The notes below the pieces were generated by a model. It was not told the DNA's origin and ran no database searches. It saw only the letters and a list, made by a program, of their open reading frames with translations. A program made the position numbers and the translations under genes. DNA of 64,000 nucleotides from Panax quinquefolius (lineage: Eukaryota; Streptophyta; Magnoliopsida; Apiales; Araliaceae). Shown here piece after piece: positions 15,803 through 30,720 of the stretch; position 1 is the first letter of the stretch, and the number at the start of each line of letters is the position of its first letter. The DNA lies in the NCBI GenBank assembly GCA_020205615.1, contig CM035153.1, forward strand, positions 77,134,471 to 77,198,470, written 5' to 3'.

Positions 15803-15830
15803 CCTATAGCGACAGAACCATCGCTATAGG
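15803..15830. other. Perfect 10-bp-arm hairpin (CACTA-terminus-like)
   Basis: CCTATAGCGA and TCGCTATAGG are exact reverse complements separated by CAGAACCA. CACTAAAGAG lies just upstream (15792-15801), and CAGTCGCTAAGG follows at about 15862. This resembles the CACTA plus GCGAC-repeat layout of plant CACTA transposon ends. No partner end was found, so it may only be a hairpin in LTR E. Confidence 0.5.
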
Positions 15831-16356
15831 TGTTCTTGAGCATGTTCTTGAGCTTCATGTCAGTCGCTAAGGTTTATACTTTGACCGGTTCTAATTTCTT
15901 GTTCTTTGTGTTTCTGGACTGGCTAAAGTGCTTCTGTTGTAGTATAAATGTAATACTACAACTACAAACTGATTACATGACCAAACAATAACACCACTGA
16001 GAGATCTTAGCTCTCAAATTACTTGTCAGAGGCTGCTGGGTTCTTTCTGGGTTTTCTAGAATTAAAGGTACCTACTTAGCCGCCTTAAATCTTTATCTAT
16101 GGGCTTAGTGTATGTGATCTAGAGGTTCTATCTTTCAGTTCTGATGTCAGGGTACAATATTATAACACTTTTATAGCTTTATCACATCACCACCAAGATC
16201 TCTCGAATTCATTAAAATACCAACAGAATCGTTTTCAACGAATTACAGGTTTTCCAAAATTTGTCTAAGGCAGTTGGTCAACGCTTGTTTGACCAGCCAC
16301 AACTTTGATTCTGTTATAGATCTAAGTGTTCTAATGGCTTTAATGTGTAGCCTACA

Positions 16357-17445
16357 TGTGACGCCCCCAAAATTAGGTATACGTCACCCATCTTGGGTCG
16401 CCACTTACATGGTACATAAATTCAAATACAACTTACTAACCTAATCGTCGGTATAATACTGACATAAAATCGTGAGTTTGAATACAAATATTGTCTACTA
16501 GATATTATACAAACTCAAAAGGAGTCCTCATTACAACTATTATCACACTATTTCACGTAATAGTGAGGACTACTAATGCTATCCTCTGGACCATTACTCT
16601 GCTCCTCGACTCGTCCCAAATATGTTCTCATTTCAAGAGAACAAAGTGAAAGAAAGGGTGAGCTCAACTAGCCCAAAGAAGAAATATTATGACTAAGATA
16701 ATGCGAGAATAAATTATCATTAGCCTTCAACAAATGTTAAACCGATAAAATACAATAGACAACCAGGTTTAACTGCGGCTGAATATCAATCCATTAAAAG
16801 AGTCAAGTAGAGAATAAAATCTACTATCTTTTAGGTTTTAAAAGGTTTTCATTAATTTTTTATCACGAGACTCGACTTTAATAAATAAACCACCACATCT
16901 AATCATCCCCGTACATCTACTTGGCCAAGGATTTTCATCAAATTATCAATGGTCATGACTATACCGAATCACCCCTGGTCATAATCATACCAAAACTATC
17001 CATCATCGCATTACAGCCACCGAGGACTTTTATCACATCATTTATAACAAGCCATGATTATACCGAATGATCCACGGTCATAATCATACTAAGTTCATCT
17101 ATGCACATAAGCCAAAGATAACATAATATATCATGAGGATGATGACAATGACATAATAATTCAATAAAACAAGTTCAAGAATTATTTTATCCGAGAATTA
17201 ATAACGTCCAAATTGTCAACAAGATAATCTGCTTTTTGTAGAGTAAAATTCAAGAATGATCGGAAGAATATTTCCATGAAAAGATCTTTGGATGAAACGC
17301 AAATATCAAGGATATTCTACTAATTTCATGGAGTATAGAAGTCAAAGTTTTAACCAACCGGGTATAATAAAGAATGGAATAACAAAAGAAATCACCATGC
17401 ATGCGGTATTGCGATGATGAGTTATTCCAACAGAATAATAATAAT
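16357..17445 (-). repeat. Family-B LTR L1, truncated (U5-side 1.1 kb)
   Basis: It starts TGTGACGCCCCCAAAATTAG, the inverted LTR end. It matches L2 up to the segment GTTATTCCAACAGAATAATA and then stops exactly where L2 begins. The lost part is the U3/promoter side. Confidence 0.85.
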
Positions 17446-19845
17446 TGTGACGCCCCAAAATTAGGTATACGCCACCCATCTTGGGTCGCCACTTACATGG
17501 TACATAAATTCAAATACAACTTACTAACCTAACTGCTGGTACAATACGACATAAACCGTGAGTTTGAATACAAATATTGTCTACTAGATATTATACAAAC
17601 TCAAAAGGAGTCCTCATTACAACTATTATCACACTATTTCACGTAATAGTGAGGACTACTAATGCTATCCTCCGACCATTACTTCGCTCCCCGACTCGTC
17701 TCAAATATGTTCTCATTTCCTCAAGAGAACAAAGAAAGAAAGGGTGAGCTCAACTAGCCCAAGAAGAAATATTATGACTAAGATAATGCGTAATAAATTA
17801 TCATTAGCCTTCAACAAAGTTAAACCGATAAAATACAATAGACAACCAGCTTTAATCATAGCTTTTAATAAGCAATCCATTAAAAGAGTCAAGTAGAGAA
17901 TAAAGTCTACTATCTTTTAGGTTTTAAAAGGTTTTCATCAATTTTTATCACCGAGACTCAAATTTTAATAATAAACCACCACATCTAATCATCCCCGCAC
18001 TACTACCAAGGATTTTCATCAAATTATCAATGGTCATGACTATACCGAATCACCCCGGTCATAATCATACCAAAACTATCCATCACCGCATTACAAAGCC
18101 AATCGAGGACTTTTTGTCACATCATTTATATCAAGTCATGATTATACCGAATGATCCTCGGTCATAATCATACTAAGTTCATCTATGCACGTAAGCCAAA
18201 GATAACATAATATAACATGAGGATGATGACAATGACATAGTAATTCAATAAAACAAGTTCAAGAATTATTTAATCCATGAATTATTAACGCCCAAATTGT
18301 CAACATGATATCGCTTTTAGTAGAGTAAAATTCAAGAATGATCGTAAGAATATTTCCATGAAAAGATATCGGATGAAACGCAAATATCAAGGATATTCTA
18401 CTAATTTCATGGAGTATAGAAGTCAAAGTTTTAACCAACCGGGTATAATAAAGAATGGAATAACAAAAGAAATCACCATGCATGCGGTGATTGCAGATGT
18501 ACAAAGTTATTCCAATGTAATAATAATAACGGAACCAGTCGTGAAATTCACACCGAAAGATGTTCCAATGTAATAATAAAGATGGAACTGCATCCTATAA
18601 AACACACGATAGGATATTCCAATGAATGATAAAGATTTTAACCAGTCCTGTAAAACACACGCATGTGATGTTCCAACAGTATTAATAAAAATTTAACCAG
18701 TCCTAAAAAAACACACGCATGTGATGTTCCAATGTAATAATAGAAGAATGTCACCAAGTATAGGGTAAACCACAGATACAAAAGTTATTCCAATGTAATA
18801 ATAAGCAATGGAATAACATAAGGATTTCACCAAGTATAGGGTATGCCATATACAGTTATGTGATAGGTATGCCACTTTTACAAAGTTATTCCAATGTAAT
18901 AATAATGAATGGAATAATGTAAGTTCTCTTCAAGAAGAAAGAATAACACCCTTACCGTAAAAAAGAACCTAATATAGAAGTAGTGAAGTAGCGAGTTGTA
19001 TCTTTTTCTTCTTTCTATAATTTCTCTCTATAGCTTCTCTCTATAATTTCTCTCTAGTTTCAATGAATTCGTAAGAAAATAATGAAGGAATGAGCTTCTA
19101 TTTATAGGAAAATGGAATGCATAAGAATTAATCCATGAACTATCCGTATTGATTTACTTTAATCTGACGGTCCATATTTAAAGAAAAATCTTTTAAATAA
19201 AATATAATATATTCTATTTATATAAAAACATTTTACTATGCAAACACTATGCAATACTATGCAAAACACTATGCAAAAATACTATGCAACACTATGCATA
19301 ATAAAATATAATATATTCTATTTATGTAATAACTTTAATAAAGTATTCTATTTTATATAAAAAGATGTTTCGCTTTTATTACGTTAATAATACTAAATAA
19401 AACAAAACGTCATTATCGCTATAATAATTCATATTATTAATCGACAATAATGGAATCAAACCGAGTGACTTCTCACATAAGCATCAATAATCAATACCGT
19501 GCTATTACTACTAACCACACGACATCGCATACTTTTACTACTACCGAGTAGTTCAACAAGATCAACGGAAAAACTTCCGCCGTTATTTCAATAAAATATT
19601 TTTGTCGCTTTCTCAATCCGATAATAATTTCATTGTAGGGTCCACCAATGATTGAGTCATTGTACTAATATTCCCTCGCTAAACCGAATATTCCCCACCA
19701 ATCGAATATAATATAACCACTTGATACTTTGCAAAATTTATAAATACTACCCACAACTATAATATTATCTTAAATTCACACCATAATATTAAAAAAATTA
19801 TTTCAACAAAATTTAAATCTTTATCGATAAAATCTGGGTCTCACA
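17446..19845 (-). repeat. Family-B LTR L2, full length
   Basis: 2400 bp, from TGTGACGCCCCAAAATTAG to GGGTCTCACA. On the element-sense strand it has GAATATTC motifs in U3, a run of GCATAGTGTT repeats, a TATA box (CCTATAAATAGAAG), a TCTCTCTATAG leader and ~63-bp tandem repeats (TTGGAACATC...ACACC..CCGGTTCC). Downstream are two hairpins built on ATGATTATGACCG. It is the 3' LTR of internal copy 2. Confidence 0.9.
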
Positions 19846-19863
19846 ATCTCCCCTCCTTATGGA
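19846..19863 (-). promoter_or_regulatory. Polypurine tract, internal copy 2
   Basis: On the plus strand this reads ATCTCCCCTCCTTATGG. On the element strand it is CCATAAGGAGGGGAGAT, directly before the LTR start TGTGAGACCC. Confidence 0.8.
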
Positions 19864-22620
19864 ATTTCGCCCTCGAAATTAAGGTACGCACTGATATGAT
19901 AAAGAGGTGAGGATACCTTGAATACCTTTATCGTTGAAAACATTAAATTCATTTTTTGCAATCCTACCAAAGATATTCATTAACAATTCATCTTTGCACT
20001 ACAAAAAAGCAAAGATATACAATCAGAAAACCAATAATGCCGAGACGCAGCCTTAATAAGATCACGACCACGAATTATCCATGCACCAATCGCCAAGGAT
20101 ATTCGTGTTTTCAATTACTACCATGATTATACCGAATAATCCGCGGTCATAATCATACCAAGTCTATCAATGCACTACTACCAAAGATGACTTTTTACCA
20201 CATCCATGAATTAATATTTCATTGTTTGAGACTCACCAATAATTAATCCATATCATCGAATCATCCCCGCACTACGTGCCAAGGATATTCATTAGTATCA
20301 CGACCACAAATTATCCATGCACTACGACCAAAGATAATCGTGTATTCATTAGTATCACGACCACAAATTATCCATGCACTACTACCAAAGATAATCGTGT
20401 ATTCATTAGTATCACCATGACCACAAATTATCCATGCACTACTACCAAAGATAATTGATAATTGTATTCATTAAGATCACGACCACAAATTATCCATGCA
20501 CTACTACCAAAAGATAATTGTGTATTCATTAAGATCACGACCACAAATTATCCATGCACTACTACCAAAAGATAATCGTGTATTCATTAGTATCACGACC
20601 ACAAATTATCCATGCACTACTACCAAAGATAATTGTGTATTCATTAGTATCACGACCACAAATTATCCACACTAAAAGATATCCATTCATTAAGATCCAC
20701 CACAAATTATCCATGTATTCATTACCAAAGATAATTGCACCATTAAGATTATCACAAATTTATCCATACACTACTACCAAAGATAATTGTGTATTCATTA
20801 GTATCACGACCACAAATTATCCATGCACTACTACCAAAGATAATTGTGTTTTCAATTACTAAGTTATGATTATACCAAACAATCCTCGGTCATAATCATA
20901 CCAAGTCCATCTATGCACTACAAAAGCCACGTATGACTTTCAACATAATATAAAGCAATGAGGATAATGATATAAAGAATCAATCAAATGAGATAAAGGA
21001 TAAATATTAAACATTTATAATATAATTTATCCAGATTCAAGAATATCCCATGTTTTCAATCACTTAATAATCTCATAATCTAATATCATTAATATTATAA
21101 CAATATTTTAATCACTTCTTAAATTTATAAACAATTTATCTTAATTGTTTACGCTTTACCATATAATGCATTTAATCATTCAAAATGTCATACTCATAAG
21201 ATATCATCACCAATTATCAAATTTCTCAAAAAAATATGCATATACTCTATATATAGATTCTCTAGCCATAAAATCTTATTTTCAACTTTGTTACTTCACA
21301 TAACATATTTAACTCATATGTTCAGAATTAAACTATTTTCATGAAAAATACCAAATCAGTCCCAAAAATATTTCTTTTCTGGGATTTAGCATAATATAGT
21401 CCCATGATGAAAATATATTTTTCTCGAATTTTTAAAATTCATTTACTATTTTTCAAAAATCAATTTCTAATTAATTCCTTAAGAAATTAGCTACCTCAAG
21501 TTTAACTCCAAAATTCCCAAATCTTGGCAGGACCTTACACATGTTAACGTGAGCTTCTAGTTTAAATTTCATGGTCATCGAGAGTTATAGAACTCCTAAG
21601 TATAGCGTTTTTCGCTTTAAAAACCTAAATATTGAAATAGTCATAACTTGCTCATTTTAAGTCGAATGAGCTCATTTTTGGACAGGAGGTACTTTATACC
21701 ATATACCTTCATGTCCCAAAAGGCCAGAATTTTTCTCATAATTTAAGTGGCCGAAACAGTCCCTTAAAGTTTCTGGGCAGTAGCATTTTCGAAATTTACA
21801 GCTTTGGCCTCCTTTGCTAAAATCAGTCCACACAAAAATCTACAACACCTTTTCCAGTAATTCCACTTGGATTAGTTAGGTAACTCATATATCTAACTCT
21901 AGGACTTGACCACATTCAAAAATTCAAAATATAATAAGAGATATGGTCAATTGAATTTCATGTTACGTTTTTCACCAAAATCTGATTTTCAACTCTTTGT
22001 GATTTCTAAGAAACTTTCATGTTTTCACATACTAACCAACATAACTCATCATAAAACTTACTAATACTTCATATACCCATGATTTTCATTATTCCAATGC
22101 TTTTATTATGACTTTCATCATAAACCACGAAAACCGCTCTCATTTTAGTTGAAGAAATATTTGAGGGTTTAAGAAATGGGTTTTTGACTCGGGGTCAATA
22201 CAAAATTCGATTTCACGCCTAGGGTAGGCTAGGAAATCTTCAAGAATACGCCAAGAAATTTATTAATGATAGAAATATCATTCAAAATCTGCTACTTTTC
22301 CCAAGACTTGATAGTACGTTACATTGATACCAACTGTGACTTCTATCCCTTAACCTGAGATAGCCCTCACAATGATACCTATAAACTTGCCATCTTCATT
22401 CACGATGTCGCCACAGTAAAGTCCGCTTTTGCATTCCACACAAGGAAGTCAACAACGAAAGGATCGGGGCTCTTTACTTATGGCTTGATATAACAAAGAT
22501 TAACTTTAGGGTTTGGTTACTTTGAATTCAGATAACAAAGTTGGTTAGGTTAGAATATGAAAGCTAACAACCTTACAAAAAAGAATAATGAGTAGTTAAT
22601 CAATCATTTTCAAAAATTAC
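19864..22620 (-). other. Conserved non-coding module of family B, copy 2
   Basis: It replaces the RT-RNase H-integrase part of pol. It matches 26793-28930 (minus) and 44480-46705 (+) closely, for example in CACGTTAACATGTGTAAGGT (21530-21550, complement) and the segment around 21680. It contains the minisatellite at 20276-20862 and two ATGATTAT-type hairpins. No reading frame is conserved between copies. Confidence 0.75.
20260..20870 (-). repeat. ~57-bp minisatellite, copy 2 (about 10 units)
   Basis: Tandem units contain TATCCATGCACTACTACC, AAAGATAAT, then GTATTCATTA and a GATCACGACC/TATCACGACC end. Unit length varies slightly (52-60 bp). The long apparent frames here are artefacts of the repeat. 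Confidence 0.9.
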
Positions 22621-23600
22621 CTCAAAGGCAAGTATTTTCAAAGAGATAAGATCGACAGTAACGTGAAAGTGTTTATTTGAAACAACAAGATTAATAAATG
22701 AAGGAGGTAACGAAGGTTTCTCCCAACGAAGTTTCAATAGATAAATCAAAGTCTAATTTTTTCTGAGTCAAATTTAAACATTGAACGCAACTAGGTAGAA
22801 TAAAAGAATGGGTAGAACTTGTATTGAATAAAGTATAGACTTCGCAAGAATTAATTTATTAATAACTTCGTTAGGTTTTCGACAAACGCCTCGCTTAAAT
22901 TACCGAAGTTTGACTTTTACTATAGGGTACATTCCACCCTTAAGTGCTTCTTCACATTCCATCCATGATTTGAATCATTATTCTCCGATCCATATCGAAT
23001 TCGGGTTGACCGCTATGCATGTGGTAATTCCGATTCGATGTTGGGTTCTCCCAATTCTTGTCCAAAAAGCAAAGTCCATTTCATCTATTTTGGCTTTATT
23101 GGATCGGACGCCTTTTTCTACACTATCAACGCGTTGTGCGCCTTTTACCCATGCATCGCCTATTCTCCTTCGTTCGCTTGTTTCTTTTTTAATTTGATCT
23201 TTGATTTTTAAATTCTCGATTCCAACTTTAATATCTTACACCACCAAAGCGTAATTTTGTTCGAGCATCACATATCGGGTAAACCAATTTTGAATTGTTG
23301 ATCCTTTGTTCCACGAATTTCCATTCTTCTTCAACCTCGTTCTTCTAGCTCACGAACACGATTTTGTAATTCTAAGTTTTGATCATAAATTTCCAACCAA
23401 TTCTCCTCGGGTTCCTCTTCTTCCTCTTCTTTCTATTCTTCATCACTTTCAATTGCTACCTCTGCAACTAGCTCGATGATTACAATTAGTTCTTCATTTA
23501 CTACGTGGATATCTCTAATTTGTTCCTCGTCTCGACAATCGCATTAACTGATTAGTGATTAAAGGTGTCACAACAATACACATTCACTCCATCAGAATAT
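22620..23600 (-). pseudogene. Protease and gag-region remnant, internal copy 2
   Basis: At 22800-22870 the minus strand gives INSCEVYTLFNTSSTHSFI, a decayed protease active site in which the catalytic DTG has become NTS. Further upstream on that strand (23350-23560) is a Glu-rich stretch (KEEEEEPEENWLEIYDQNLE) with a coiled-coil-like look, before the primer-site end of the internal region. The capsid and zinc knuckles seen in copy 1 are not recognisable here. The copy is heavily broken. Confidence 0.6.
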
Positions 23601-23794
23601 TTTCACATTTCAAACACCGCCACAACAACAAGGGTTAATTAATATATCAAATATTATCCCTATACTCCTCGATCGACCAATTAAATACCAAATAAACTTA
23701 GGTAGGTCATACTAGCGAAGGAATTCCCGCCTCTCCTCCTAGTTCTTATCTCACATCTTAGCCAGGGATCATATCCCTAAGCTCGATACCAACC

Positions 23795-26196
23795 GTGACG
23801 CCTAAAATTAGGTATACGCCACCCATCTTGGGTCGCCACTTACATGGTACATAAATTCAAATACAACTTACTAACCTAACTGCGTGGTACAATACGACAT
23901 AAACCGTGAGTTTGAATACAAATATTGTCTACTAGATATTATACAAACTCAAAAGGAGTCCTCATTACAACTATTATCACACTATTTCACGTAATAGTGA
24001 GGACTACTAATGCTATCCTCTCGACCATTACTTCGCTCCCGACTCGTCTCCAAATATGTTCTCATTTCCTAAGAGAATAAAGAAAAGAAAGGGTGAGCTC
24101 AACTAGCCCAAAGAAGAAATATTACGACTAAGATAATGCGTAATAAATTATCATTAGCCTTCAACAAAGATTAAACCGATAAAATACAATAGACAACCAG
24201 CTTTAATCATAGCTGAATAAGCAATCCATTAAAAGAGTCAAGTAGAGAATAAAGTCTACTATCTTTTAGGTTTTAAAAGGTTTTCATCAATTTTATCACG
24301 AGACTCAAATTTTAATAAATAAACCACCACATCTAATCATCCCCGCACTACTTGGCCAAGGATTTTCATCAAATTATCAATGGTCATGACTATACCGAAT
24401 CACCCCCGGTCATAATCATACCAAAAACTATCCATCATCGCATTACAAAAAGCCACCGAGGACTTTTGTCACATCATTTATATCAAGTCATGATTATACC
24501 GAATGATCCTCGGTCATAATCATACTAAGTTCATCTATGCACGTAAGCCAAAGATAACATAATATAACATGAGGATGATGACAATGACATAATAATTCAA
24601 TAAAACAAGTTCAAGAATTATTTAATCCATGAATTATTAACGTCCCAAATTGTCAACATGATATCGCTTTCGTAGAGAGTAAAATTCAAGAATGATCGTA
24701 AGAATATTTCCATGAAAAGATATCGATGAAACGCAAATATCAAGGATATTCTACTAATTTCATGGAGTATAGAAGTCAAAGTTTTAACCAACCGGGTATA
24801 ATAAAGAATGGAATAACAAAAGAAATCACCATGCATGCGGATTGCAGATGACAAAGTTATTCCAATGTAATAATAATAATCGGAACCAGTCGTGAAATTC
24901 ACACCGGCATGATGTTCCAATGTAATAATAAAGATGGAACCGTCATCCTGTAAAACACACGATAGGATATTCCAATGTAATGATAAAGATTTTAACCAGT
25001 CCTGTAAAAACACACGCATGTGATGTTCCAATGTATCAATAAAATCTTAAAACCAGTCCTGTAAAACACACGCATGTGATGTTCCAATGTAATAATAGAA
25101 GAATGTCACCAAGTATAGGTAAACCACATATAAAAGTTATTCCAATGTAATAATAAGCAATGGAATAACATAAGGATTTCACCAAGTATAGGGTATGCCA
25201 TGACACATGTGTTATGTATAGGTATGCCACTTTTACAAAGTTATTCCAATGTAATAATAATGAATGGAATAATGTAAGTTCTCTTCAAGAAGAAAGAATA
25301 ACACCCTCACCGTAAAAAGAACCTAATATAGAAGTAGTGAAGTAGCGTAATACTCTTCTTCTTTCTATAATTTTCTCTATAGCTTCTCTCTATAATTTCT
25401 CTCTAGAGTTTCAATGAATTCGTAAGAAAATAATGAAGGAATGAGCTTCTATTTATAGGAAAATGGAATGCATAGTAATTCAATCCATGAACGGTCCAGA
25501 TTGATTTACTTTAATCTGACGGTCCATATTTAAAGAAAAATCTTTTAAATAAAATATAATATATTCTATTTATATAAAAACATTTTACTATGCAAACACT
25601 ATGCAATACTATGCAAAACACTATGCAAAATACTATGCAACACTATGCATAATAAAATATAATATATTCTATTTATGTAATAACTTTAATAAAGTATTCT
25701 ATTTTATATAAAAGATGTTTCGCTTTTATTACGCTAATAATACGAATAAAACAAAACGTCATTATCGCTATAATAATTCATATTATTAATCGACAATAAT
25801 GGAATCAAACCGAGTGACTTCTCACATAAGCATCAATAATCAATACCGCAGCTACTATGCAACCACACGATTCATCGTATTTTTACTACCGAGTAGTTCA
25901 ACAAGAACTACTACGAGAAACTTCCGCCAAGTATTTCAATAAAATATTTTTGTCGCTTTCTCAATCCGACAATAATTTCATTAGGGTCCACCAATGATTG
26001 AGTCATTGTATTTAATATTCCCTCGCTAAACCTAATATTCCCCACCAATCGAATATAATATAACCACTTGATATACTTTGCAAAATTTATAAATACTACC
26101 CACAACTATAATATTATCTTAAATTCACACCATAATATTAAAAAATTATTATTTCACCAAAATTTAAATCTTTATTGATAAAATCAGGGTCTCACA
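23795..26196 (-). repeat. Family-B LTR L3, full length
   Basis: 2402 bp, from GTGACGCCTAAAATTAGG (first T lost) to CAGGGTCTCACA. It has the same internal order of motifs as L2: two hairpins, ~63-bp repeats, TCTCTCTATA leader, TATA box, GCATAGTGTT run and GAATATTC motifs. The primer-binding-site side is at its left (CGATACCAACC, 23785-23794). Confidence 0.9.
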
Positions 26197-26774
26197 TAAC
26201 ACTATGCAAAACACTATTCAAAACACTATGCAACACTATGCATAATAAGATATAATATATTCTATTTATGAATAACTTTAATAAAGTATTCGCTTTATAT
26301 AAAAGATGTTTCGCTTTATTACGTTAATAATACGAATAAAACAAAACGTCATTATCGCTATAATAATTCATATTATTAATCGACAATAATGGAATCAAAC
26401 CGAGTGACTTCTCACATAAGCATCAATAATCAATACCGTGCTGCTACTATGCAACCACACGTATTCATCGTATTTTTTACTACTGAGTATCAACGGTAAA
26501 ACTTCCGTCGTTATTTCAATAAAATATTTTTGTCATTTTTTCAATCCGACATAATTACATTGTGGGTCCACCAATGATTGAGCCAGTTGTACGAATATTC
26601 CCCGCTAAACCGAATATTCCCCACCAATCGAATATAATATAACCACTTGCATACTTTTTGCAAAATTTATAAATACTACCCACAACTATAATATTATCTT
26701 AAATTCACACCATAATATTAAAAAAATTATTTCAACAAAATTTAAATCTTTATTGATAAAATCTGGGTCTCACA
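26197..26774 (-). repeat. Family-B LTR L3b, U3 fragment (578 bp)
   Basis: Right after L3 ends (CTCACA), the sequence jumps back into the CACTATGCAA repeat of U3 and runs to a second CTGGGTCTCACA. It holds only the U3 end, from the short-repeat run to the LTR start. The breakpoint lies inside the short tandem repeat. Confidence 0.85.
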
Positions 26775-26792
26775 ATCTCCCCTCCTTATGGA

Positions 26793-28930
26793 ATTTAAGC
26801 CTCAAATTAAAGGTGCGTGACTGATATGATAAAGAGGTGAGGATACCTTGAATACCTTTATCGTTGAAAACATTAAATTCATTTTTGCAATCCTACCAAA
26901 GATATTCATTAACAATTCATCTTTGCACTACTGAGCTAAAGATATACAAATCAGAAAACCAATAATCTTTGAGACGCGACTTAATAGTATCACGACCATG
27001 AATTATCCATGCACCACTGGCCAAGGATATTCGTGTTTTCAATTACGGTCATGATTATACCGAATAATCCTTGGTCATAATCATACCAAGTCTATCAATG
27101 CACTACGACCAAAGATGACTTTTAGCACATCCATGAATTAATATTTCATTCTTTGAGACTCTCTTTCGATAATTAATCCATATCATCGAATCATCCCTGC
27201 ACTACAGGCCAAGGATATTCATTAGTATCACGACCACAAATTATCCATGCACTACGACCAAAGATAATCGTGTATTCATTAGTATCACGACCACAAATTA
27301 TCCATGCACTACGACCAAAGATAATCGTGTGTATTCATTAAGTATCACGACCACAAATTATCCATGCACTACTACCAAAGATAATTGTGTATTCATTAGT
27401 ATCACGACCTATTAAATTATCCATGCACTACTACCAAAGATAATTGTGTATTCATTAAGATCACGACCACAAATTATCCATGCACTACTACCAAAGATAA
27501 TCGTATTCATTAGTATCACGACCACAAATTATCCATGCACTACTACCAAAGATAATTGTGTATTCATTAGTATCACGCACCACAAATTATCCATGTACTA
27601 CGGCAAAGATAATTGTGTTTTCAATTACTGGTTATGATTATACCCAAACAATCCACAGTCATAATCATACCAAGTCCATCTACTTGCTATATAAAACATG
27701 ATGACTTTCAACATAATATAAGCATGAGGATAATGATATAAAGAGTCAATCAAATGAGATAAAGGATAAATATTAAACATTTATAATATAATTTATCCAG
27801 GATTCAAGAATATCCCCATGTTATCAATCACTTAATAATCTCATAATCTAATATCATTAATATTATAACAATATTTTAATCACTTCTTAAATTTATAAAC
27901 AATTTATCTTAATTGTTTACGCTTTACCATATAATGCATTTAATCATTCAAAATGTCATACTCATAAGATATCATCACCAATTATCAAATCTCTCAAAAA
28001 TATGCATATACTCTATATAGGATTCTCTAGCCATAAAATCCTATTTTCAACTTTGTTGTTACTTCACATAACATATTTAACTCATATGTTCAGTAATTAA
28101 ACTATTTTCATAAAAATACCAAATCAGTCCCAAAAATATTTCTTTTCTGGAATTTAGCATAATATAGTCCCATGATGAAAATATATTTTTCTCGAATTTT
28201 TAAAATTCATTTACTATTTTTCAAAAATCAATTTCTAATTAATTTCTTAAGAAATTAGCTACCTCAAGTTTAACTCCAAAATTCCCAAATCTTGGCAGGA
28301 CCTTACACATGTTAACGTGAGCTTCTAGTTTAAATTTCATGGTCATCTGAGTTATAGAACTTCTAAGCTATAGCATTTTTTGTCGGAAAAACCTAAATAT
28401 TAAAATAGTCATAACTTGCTCATTTTAAGTTAGAATGAGCTCATTTTTGGACAGGAGGTACTTTATACCATATACCTTCATGTCCCAAAAGCCCAGAATT
28501 TTTCTCATAATTTAAGTGGCCGAAACAGTCCTTTAAAGTTTCTGGGCAGTAGCATTTTCGAAATTTACAGCTTTGGCCTCCTTTGCTAAAATCAGTCTCC
28601 ACAAATATCTACAACACCTTTTCCAGTAATTCCACTTGGATTAGTTAGGTAACTCATAGATCTAACTCTAGGACTTGACCACACTCAAAAATTCAAAATA
28701 TAATAGGAGATATGGTCAATTGAATTTCATGTTACGTTTTTACCAAAATCTGATTTTTCAACCCTTTGTGATTTCTAAGAAACTTTCATGTTTTCACATA
28801 ATAACCACATAACTCATCATAACACTTACTAATACTTCATATACCCATGATTTTCATTAGTCCAATGCTTTTATTATGACTTTCATCATAATCCTCGTAA
28901 ATGCATCCTTTTAGTTGACGAAATATTTGA
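26793..28930 (-). other. Conserved non-coding module of family B, copy 1
   Basis: It is nearly the same as 19864-22140 and as the complement of 44480-46705. It includes a ~57-bp minisatellite with about 8 units at 27200-27615. No coding potential is shared between copies. Confidence 0.75.
27200..27615 (-). repeat. ~57-bp minisatellite, copy 1 (about 8 units)
   Basis: Same unit as at 20260-20870 and 45770-46290. Copy number differs among the three internal regions (about 10, 8 and 9). Confidence 0.9.
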
Positions 28931-29297
28931 GGGTTTAAGAAATGGGTTTTGTCTCAAATCAATACAAAATTCGATTTCACGCTCTAAGTAGGCTAAGAAG
29001 TCTTCATGAATACGCCAGAAATTTATTAATAATAGAAATATCATTCAAAATCTGTGACTCTCATCCAAGACTTGGATAGTACGTCACATTGATACCAACC
29101 GTGACTTCTATCCCTTAACCTAGATAGCACCTCACAATGATACCTATAAACTTGCCATCTTCATTCACGATGTCGCCTTCTGAGAAAGTCCGGCTTGATT
29201 GCATTCCACACAAGGAAGTCAACAACGAAAGGTTCGGGGCTCTTTACTTATGGCTTGATATGACAATAATTGACTTTAGTAGTTTGGTTACTTGAAT

Positions 29298-29640
29298 TCA
29301 CACAACAAGTTGGTTATGAATATAAAAACTAACAACCTTACGAAAAGAATGATGAGTAGTTAACCAATTGATTCCTAAAATCCCATTAAAGGCAAATATT
29401 TTCAAAAAGATAAGATCGACAGGTAACGTGAAAATGTTTATTTGAACCAAACAAGATTTAAAAATAGTAGCGGTAACGAAGGCTCCTACTAACGAAGTTT
29501 TAACCAATAAGTCAAAGTTTAACTTCTTCGGAGTCAAATTTAAACGTTGAACACAACTAGGTGAAATAAAAGAGTGGGTAGAACTGGTATCTAACACGGT
29601 ATAGACTTCGCAAGAGCTTATGATTAACTTACCCGTGATA
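29298..29640 (-). pseudogene. Family-B protease remnant, internal copy 1
   Basis: The minus-strand frame gives KLIISSCEVYTVLDTSSTHS followed by FISPSCVQRLNL and ILGINWLTTHHS. This is the same protease as in A1 (986-994) with DTG changed to DTS. The frame stays open for about 110 codons. RT never follows. After the protease-to-RT linker the sequence switches to the non-coding module. Confidence 0.8.
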
Positions 29641-29686
29641 ATTTTATTAAGGTTCCTCGTTACGAGAAAAAAAACGCTCTCTCTTA

Positions 29687-30720
<1,034 letters not shown>

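Larger units (their letters stand above)
13771..16356 (-). repeat. Solo LTR E, left half (U5 side)
   Basis: It begins (plus-strand reading) TGTAACGCCCCCAAATTC, the inverted form of a Gypsy LTR end ...GGGGGCGTTACA. The family-B multi-LTR element is inserted at 16356/16357 and splits this LTR. It contains a (TA)n tract at 14597-14650 and a perfect hairpin at 15803-15830. No coding domain and no second LTR of this family are present, so it reads as a solo LTR of about 4.2 kb. The A/B and E families share only the general end pattern. Confidence 0.65.

Noticed and set aside
20276..20862. Long open frames made of repeated 'ITTTNYPCTTTKDN'-type peptides (also at 27446-27637 and 45679-46426).
   Set aside because: They are translations of the ~57-bp minisatellite in several frames and on both strands. 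Open length comes from the repeat period, not from coding.
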